Assembly: GCA_015179125.1 (NCBI GenBank)
Contig: WHVA01000229.1
Location: 62,001 to 126,000 of the forward strand
Origin: Gautieria morchelliformis
Lineage: Eukaryota > Basidiomycota > Agaricomycetes > Gomphales > Gomphaceae
Direction of reading: 5' to 3'
Length of the DNA: 64,000 nt
Shown here: one piece after another, positions 58,501 to 64,000 of the stretch
Numbering within the stretch: the stretch's first letter is position 1
Layout: the number at the start of each line of letters is the position of its first letter
The notes under the pieces: generated by a model
Seen by the model: only the letters and a program-made list of their open reading frames with translations
Told to the model about the DNA's origin: nothing
The model's database searches: none
Program-made: the position numbers and the translations under genes

Positions 58501-60860
58501 GGAGTACAACCTGTGTCTCAAGCCGGAAAAGTGCGAATTTGAGCGGATGCGGATAGAGTAGCTTGGGGTGATTGTGTCGGAAGGAAAGGTGGAAATGGAC
58601 CCAGTCAAAGTTTCCGGTGTGTCGGATTGGCCCGTGCCGCGAACAAGAAGGAGGTCCAGTCCTTCATTGGGTCTGTCAATTTCTACCGGCAGTTCATCAA
58701 GGACTTATCCTGCCACGCCCGTGCCCTCTTCGACCTCACCAAGAAGGAGGTTGGATGGCGGTGGGGAGAGCCGGAACAGGCCTCCTTCGACAAACCTGAT
58801 CACTTCTGCCCCGGTCCTGATCTTTCCCGACGACTCTCGCCCTTACCGAGTCAAGGCGGATTCTTCCGACACAGCTACCGGAGCGGTCTTGTCACAGCAG
58901 TCACCGGAAGATGGTGGGGGGTGGCATCCGATTGCCTTCTTCTCTAAGCGCCTTAGTCCGGTTGAGCGGAACTATGAGATCCACGACAAGGAGATGCTGG
59001 CAATCATCCGAGCGCTGGAGGAGTGGCGACACTTCCTCGAGGGTGCTCTATGCCCATTTGAGATCTGGATAGACCACAAGAACCTCGAATATTTCTGCAC
59101 ATCTAAGAAGTTGAACCGACAACAAGCACGGTGGTCCCTACACCTGTCCCGGTTCGACTTCATGCTCCACCACCGGCCCGGCCGCACCATGGGCAAGCCC
59201 GATGCCCTATCCCACCGTGCGGATCATGGAAGCGGAAGTGGAGACAACGCAGATATGACACTGCTCCGCCCAAGTCTCTTTGCAATCCGTGCCCTAGAGG
59301 GAGTGACTGCAGTTGGGGTGGAATCGGAAATGCTCCGAGATATCCGGAGGCAGTACTGGAATGGAGAGAAGGAGGAGTCGGTGGTGAAGGCAGTGGAGGA
59401 ACTTCGGAAAGGGCACTCACGGTCTGTATGGGCAGCGGAATGGTCGGAAAGTGATGGACTGCTCCACTTCAGAGGCAAGGTCTACGTTCCAGGTGGGGTG
59501 GACCTCCGCCGCCGCATCATGTCCCAGCACCATGACACATGGGTCGCTGGGCATTCTGGCAGGTGGAAGACGCTGGAGTTAGTGGCTTGGAATTACTGGT
59601 GGCCCCAGATGTCCCACTACATTGGACAGTACGTGAAGACATGTGACCTTTGTCTCCGAACCAAAGCACAACGACATCCGCCCGTCAGAGAACTTGTTCC
59701 GCTCCCGATTCCCGAATCCCGCTGGGACACCATCAGTGTCGACTTCATCGTTGAACTCCCAGAGTCTCATGGCTACGACGCGATCATGAACGTCGTGGAT
59801 TCGGTAAGCAAGGTGTCCCACTTCATTCCGACGCACACGACGATCACAGCCCTCGGAGCGGCCCGCCTGTTCCTTGGACATGTCTGGAAGTTGCATGGGG
59901 TCCCGAAACAAGTTGTTTCCGACCGAGGTCTGCAATTTGTCGTGGAACTGACTCGGGAGCTCTACTGCCTGCTCGGCATAAAGCTGGCTGCCACCACAGC
60001 ATACCATCCGCAGGGTGACGGACAGACGGAATGGGTCAATCAGGAGTTGGAGCAATATCTCCGCCTCTTTGTCAATGAGAGGCAGGATGGCTGGGATGAG
60101 TTACTTCCACTGGCGGAATTCCAATACAACAACCATGTACATTCCGCCACACAACAGACTCCCTTCATGCTTGACTCCGGACGACACCCGCGGATGGGCT
60201 TCGAGCCACGCCAGGCTGACTCCCGACTCGAGACGGTCAATGAGTTCCGGGACCGCATGGACTCCACCCTTTCGGAATCCAAGTTGGCCCTTGCGAAGGC
60301 CAAGGATGACATGGCAATGTACTACAACCAACGCCGGGTTCCTGCTCCAGAGTACCAAGTTGGAGACAAGGTGTATCTAGATGCAAGTGACATCCGCACC
60401 ACATGCCCTTCGCAGAAGCTTGCCCACCGCTACCTTGGGCCCTTCACAGTGACGCGGAGGGTTGGACGGAATGCAGACCGCCTCCGACTTCCGATGTCCA
60501 TGTCGCACCTCCACCCCGTCTTCAACGTGGTGAAGTTACTCCCTATGCTTGAGGACCCGATTCCAGGTCGGAAGGCTCGTCCGCCACCTCCGCCGGAAAT
60601 TGTAGATGGGGAAGATCACTATGTGGTGGAATGGATCCTGGACAGCCGGTTTGTGTGAGGACGACTCCAATCCCTCGTGAAATGGGAAGGGTATGGGTAC
60701 GAGGAGAATTCGTGGGTCCTGGAGCAAGATGTTTCCGCTCCAGACAAACTGCGTGAGTTCTATAGGACACACCCCAGTGCCCCTCACCGAATCCGCTCCC
60801 TGGCATTTCAATCCCTCGTGTCCCATGCTTTGAGGATGCAGCACGCTAGAGGGGGGGTGA

Positions 60861-61367
60861 TGTCAGGGGACACCCTGTTTTCCATTTCCAGTTCTGACAC
60901 CACACCCAGTTCCGACACCACACCCAGTTCCAACTCCATTTCCGACTCCGGTTCCGGTTCCGATTCCATCTCCGCCTCCGCTTTCGGAAATGATTCCGCT
61001 TCTGGGAGAACTTCCACCAGTTCTGTTCGCCTCGCCAGTTCCACTCCAATTTCCAGCTTCCACTCTCGGAACAGTGTCAGAAATCAAGCAACTCGTGTAA
61101 TAGGTGGCATCAAGGGTCGATCAAGGGTCAGGGTGGTCAGGGAGATGCAGGGTTGATGGCGGTGCCAAGTGTTGTCCCTGGCTGCGCAGCCTAGTATAAT
61201 ACGGGCTCGCTGACATTGGGGGTCCTTAGACTTTTCTCTTTGGATTTCCCCTTGTCAGGTGAGAATCCCCTCTCTTGTATACTCTGTTCATTTATACATA
61301 CTTTGGATTTCCCCTTGTCAGTTGTGTGGTAGTGTGATCTCCACAACCAGCCAGGGTTGCCCTTACA
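60861..61367 (+). repeat. 3' LTR of gypsy-A copy 3
   Basis: 507 bp, same ends. The open frame from the chromodomain again continues into it as a Ser-rich tail (to 61156). Confidence 0.87.
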
Positions 61368-61368
61368 G

Positions 61369-61558
61369 TCATGTCCTTCGCGTGCAATGCCTCTGCCGCC
61401 TCGGCCAGGTGCATGGTCATCCCAACACTATCGTCGATGCCGACACCAATGCGCGCATCACCCGCTTCCACAAATGCAGGCTCGCAATCGTGGACCTCGC
61501 GCTGCTCGAGGACACGGAGGTGTGGTTCAACAAGGATGGCACGCCACGCGCGCATCAG
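61369..61558 (+). other. GC3-rich coding-like exon right of gypsy-A copy 3
   Basis: Plus-strand open frame with strong G/C third-position bias (NTIVDADTNARITRFHK, then LAIVDLALLEDTEVWF). It ends at GTAGCA, with CTGCAG about 50 bp on. Likely a host exon. The minus strand is also open (MRAWRAILVEPH...), so the coding strand is not certain. No known domain. Confidence 0.35.
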
Positions 61559-61601
61559 GTAGCATGAGACTGGAGTTCTTTCCTATAAAAGCATCACTCA
61601 C

Positions 61602-62179
61602 TTCTGCAGAGAAAGGAGTAGTTATAGCCTGGCAGCGCTCCATAGTCGTTAGTGAGGACTGCAGCTGCAAACTTGATTGGCTCATGAAGTTCTTGGAGCT
61701 TCGTGTCTACACCGGCCATTATTCGGCTAGTACAGGCCATATTAATGCACGTCCAATGAGGAGGGTAGAATTCATAAAATGCTGTGAGCCGAAAGCTTCA
61801 ATGATTATTTAGTACAGGGAAATGTTGAGAGAAACTCACCGACACCGTAAGTTGGACCGTATCTCAAGAATAGCGGAAGCAGTGCCACTTGCCTCATCCT
61901 CAACTGTAGGCGATTGTCAGCCTGTTCAATCCATCCGATCCCCTTGAAAACATCCCACACAATCTTGGTGTTATCATTGGAGAGATCGAGAGAATCTCGT
62001 ATGAAACGATGGATGCTGCCGGGGAGGGTATCGGGTGGATCTGTGAGCTCAAAGTGGTGGCTCCAGAGTATTCGTTCCTTAAGGAGGTGTATGAGATTGA
62101 TGAATGTCACGAGAGTGTCGAACAGGAGCCATGTGAGTGCCGGATACTGCAGGAAAATTGCTAGGAGATCATGGCCCAT
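61602..62179 (-). CDS. CxC5-domain 5' part of a KDZ-type transposase gene
   Basis: Exon 1 (62179-61840) starts MGHDLLAIFLQYPALTWLLF. A 58-bp intron (61839-61782, GTGAGT...ACAG) joins in frame to exon 2 (61781-61602), giving YGVAFYEFYPPHWTCINMAC. The pattern matches the CxC5 domain associated with KDZ (Kyakuja-Dileera-Zisupton) transposases: LPGSIHRFI, a helical DSLDLSNDNTKIVW segment, an LFLRYGPTYGV core, YPPHWTC-x4-C, then a GALPGYNYSFLCR hairpin. A GTGAGT donor at 61601 ends exon 2. The CxC6 and transposase domains do not follow, because the next sequence is an unrelated exon and gypsy-A copy 3. So only the N-terminal ~170 residues remain here. An in-frame upstream ATG at 62191 is an alternative start. 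Confidence 0.72.
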
Positions 62180-62501
62180 GGTGAGCGGCATATTTGTGTT
62201 TGCATACAACGTAATCTAAGTCGAGTCAAGGTCCATGTCCTCATGTGTGCGGTGACCGGTCTATATCCACAGGATGGATGGTGAGGCTGGGAGCGGCTGC
62301 AAAGGACTCGATAACCGAGGGTGGTTGTCTGTGGTCATGAGATCTGTTACGGTAGCGATGCACTGATCTATATCCACCCGATGTATCCGGTGAGCATGGC
62401 CAATGACGAGCAGAGTTATCGGTTCCCGAGTTCTATATAATAATTGAATAATAATTGAATTATAATTTGTTGTGGGTGTATGTGCCCACAATTACTGCAC
62501 A

Positions 62502-62523
62502 TTAGGGTTTAGCGGTCCATGGA
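62502..62523 (+). repeat. fragment matching the left end of GC-rich repeat b
   Basis: TTAGGGTTTAGCGGTCCATG is shared with 3136 except for three or so bases. The GC blocks are absent. Confidence 0.35.
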
Positions 62524-62639
62524 CGAGTTGTGAACGGCCAGGTCGTTCTCGCGAGGGGTTGCTACCAAATTCTCGGAATTCTCGGATGCCGCTTATATCA
62601 TCATACCTCCAGGGCCAAATAGGGATGGGTCGCAGTTGC

Positions 62640-62678
62640 AGTGCTCATCGGGTCTTTCTGAAAGACCCGATGAGCACT
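62640..62678. other. perfect 19-bp inverted repeat with 1-nt centre
   Basis: AGTGCTCATCGGGTCTTTC, then T, then its exact reverse complement. Pairing continues outward with mismatches (GCAGT/ACTGC), and a second small hairpin (GGGGTT/AACCCC) follows at about 62695. No gene explains it. Confidence 0.7.
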
Positions 62679-63039
62679 GGTACTGCAATATGTTGGGGTT
62701 CTAGCAACCCCACATACGGTACGGATGAGGTGGCCGTAATGCCACTGTACAATGTACGGCTGTACACGTATACGGTGCGGCACCGAGCCCTACTCTTTCA
62801 CTGCCTTCTCACTGGGTCAGTTTGCACTTGGGATGCTCAGACCATTGAATGACACTTGGACGATGCGGTATCTTTCTCAGCAGCTAAGGGTGGCTGCGGC
62901 CTTACCTGACCGACATATCAAAATTCTTGTGTGTGTGCCATTACAGCTATTTTGGGTACACAAGGCGGAGTCCGAAATACATGCTGCCTGCTGCCCCCTG
63001 CAAAGATTGACCTGTATCTCCCCTACCATTGACGATTAA

Positions 63040-63480
63040 GGGTTTATACCTTGTATATGTACTTTTATATGTAGTAGCTACCATTTGGTATAGAAAAGGT
63101 GGCTTATTCTGACATATTTAATATTAAAATAATTGTGCTTATATGCATCATTATGCCCTCAAATTATTTCAATGAGGGCTATCCTTTAGTCAGATTATAG
63201 TAATGTATATGTATAGATGTTTGAAACATAAAACAAGCCTGTAATCTGCTGGCTATGGAAGGGGGGGAGGCTAAAAAGGCTGGGAGCAGGCAAAGAGACA
63301 TGCACCTTCTACATGGCCAAAACCTCAGCTTTAAGGATTCAAATATAATATAAAGTCAACATATACTCCAATTACAATGATGTGACATTACGTTTCTTCA
63401 TTTGCAAGTCTTGCCGGGATGATGTTGTGACATCATGTTGTGTGGCACATCACATGACTGTTACGCACCGTGCGGACTTG
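63040..63480. other. AT-rich intergenic sequence
   Basis: No open frame or repeat that I can support. It precedes the gene at 63538. Confidence 0.4.
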
Positions 63481-63537
63481 ACCTCCATCACTGCGTCTAC
63501 GATTATATCTGCTGAGCTTCGTTCTAATCTCTTCCTT

Positions 63538-64000
63538 ATGGCTGGTAAAAACAAAAAAACTGCTAAAGCTATAGTTCCTGTGGAGCCACCCGCAGCAAAC
63601 AAGCCCAGGTCTCGTCAGCGTGACACGCTTGACCCCGCCCTCATTGTCGAAGGGAGGCGCCGCCGTACCCCCTCCTCTCGAATGCGTGAGGACAGCATAC
63701 CGCCCATCAGGATCCCTCGCGCATCAAAGAGGAAGGACGCATCCACCGACAAAGATGGTGCCCGATCCAAACCTCCGTCCATTACCAAATCCAAACTGCT
63801 GTCCATCAATTCCAGTGCCTCTGCCAAGGATGGACCCACTACCAATATCCTTTCTACTACCCTCTCCACCACATCCACGATGTCCAAAACCCTCCTCATA
63901 GCCAAAGTACCCACATCCACGAAAACGCACCTGGCCAATGACGTCACAGATGCGCCGCCAGTGTTGGAATATCGATGTCATTCACTGATATGCGTCCACA
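63538..64000 (+). CDS. 5' part of a basic, Ser/Thr/Pro-rich protein, open at the window edge
   Basis: The frame begins ATGGCTGGTAAAAAC (MAGKNKKTAKAIVPVEPP) and stays open for 154 codons to the right edge. It is lysine- and arginine-rich at the front (GRRRRTPSSRMRED), then Ser/Thr/Lys-rich, and looks disordered. An ATTATATCTGC stretch about 25-35 bp upstream could be core promoter. Codon use and the uninterrupted frame favour a real gene. The N-terminus alone gives no family. Nuclear or nucleic-acid-binding function is possible from the charge, but that is inference only. Confidence 0.55.
   Translation, partial: MAGKNKKTAKAIVPVEPPAANKPRSRQRDTLDPALIVEGRRRRTPSSRMREDSIPPIRIPRASKRKDASTDKDGARSKPPSITKSKLLSINSSASAKDGPTTNILSTTLSTTSTMSKTLLIAKVPTSTKTHLANDVTDAPPVLEYRCHSLICVH

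Larger units (their letters stand above)
55080..61367 (+). mobile_element. Ty3/gypsy family A copy 3 (chromovirus fossil)
   Basis: LTRs 55080-55581 and 60861-61367 differ at roughly ten or more positions and in a TTCCGA-type repeat block, so it is older than copy 2. It has the same order of gag, protease, RT, RNase H, integrase and chromodomain as copy 2. The purine tract AGAGGGGGGGTGA precedes the 3' LTR. The flanking 5-mers (AAAGC, GTCAT) do not match. Broken, with several breaks. Confidence 0.9.

Noticed and set aside
1-64000. tRNA, rRNA, riboswitch or bacterial-type signals
   Set aside because: No cloverleaf with conserved A/B boxes, no rRNA-like sequence and no prokaryotic features were seen. 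Absence is by eye only.

Overview
The window looks like a transposon-rich segment of an Agaricomycete (basidiomycete fungus) chromosome. The evidence is: introns of about 45-68 bp with GT..AG ends and CTRAY-type branch sites; a NACHT-WD40 receptor gene with a C2-like front end; a CxC5 domain of the kind linked to KDZ transposases; chromodomain Ty3/gypsy elements; and several layers of nested Ty1/copia and LINE copies. I see no tRNA, rRNA, CRISPR array or bacterial-type operon.

Layout. 0-6.2 kb: degenerate host-like exons, copies of a short GC-rich dispersed repeat, a TA-flanked MITE and an AT-rich tandem repeat. 6.2-10.5 kb: Ty3/gypsy family A copy 1, minus strand, 5-bp target duplication GAGGT. 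10.5-13.7 kb: a second MITE copy holding a 258-bp LTR-like insertion, then a GC-rich tract. 13.7-19.4 kb: a gypsy-B pol fragment next to a nearly whole, young Ty1/copia element. 19.4-27.2 kb: a LINE 3' fragment, then two opposed copies of a 1.25-kb LTR ('X') around a spliced plus-strand gene with a Zn2Cys6-like double cysteine cluster. The right X copy sits inside a second solo-LTR-like element ('R'), each with its own target duplication. 27.2-40.6 kb: gypsy-B gag remnant, gypsy-A copy 2 carrying a nested copia element with identical LTRs, then a third copia lineage. 40.6-45.4 kb: LINE ORF1 inserted in a decayed NACHT-WD40 gene. 45.4-52.3 kb: gene-poor sequence with minisatellites and a hairpin. 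52.3-54.2 kb: WD40 and ankyrin remnants, with a second R copy inside a WD40 repeat. 54.5-54.9 kb: a 358-bp fold-back palindrome. 55.1-61.4 kb: gypsy-A copy 3. 61.4-64 kb: a host-like exon, the CxC5 5' part of a KDZ transposase gene, a hairpin, and an open gene running off the right edge.

Order of events: the host genes (NACHT-WD40, WD40, ankyrin, KDZ) are the oldest layer and are broken. LINE, gypsy-B, X, R and copia-C are old. The gypsy-A copies are younger (about 1% LTR divergence in copy 2), and the two main copia copies are youngest (0-2 LTR differences). The most unusual structure is the X-flanked spliced cysteine-cluster gene, which runs antisense to the LTR beside it.
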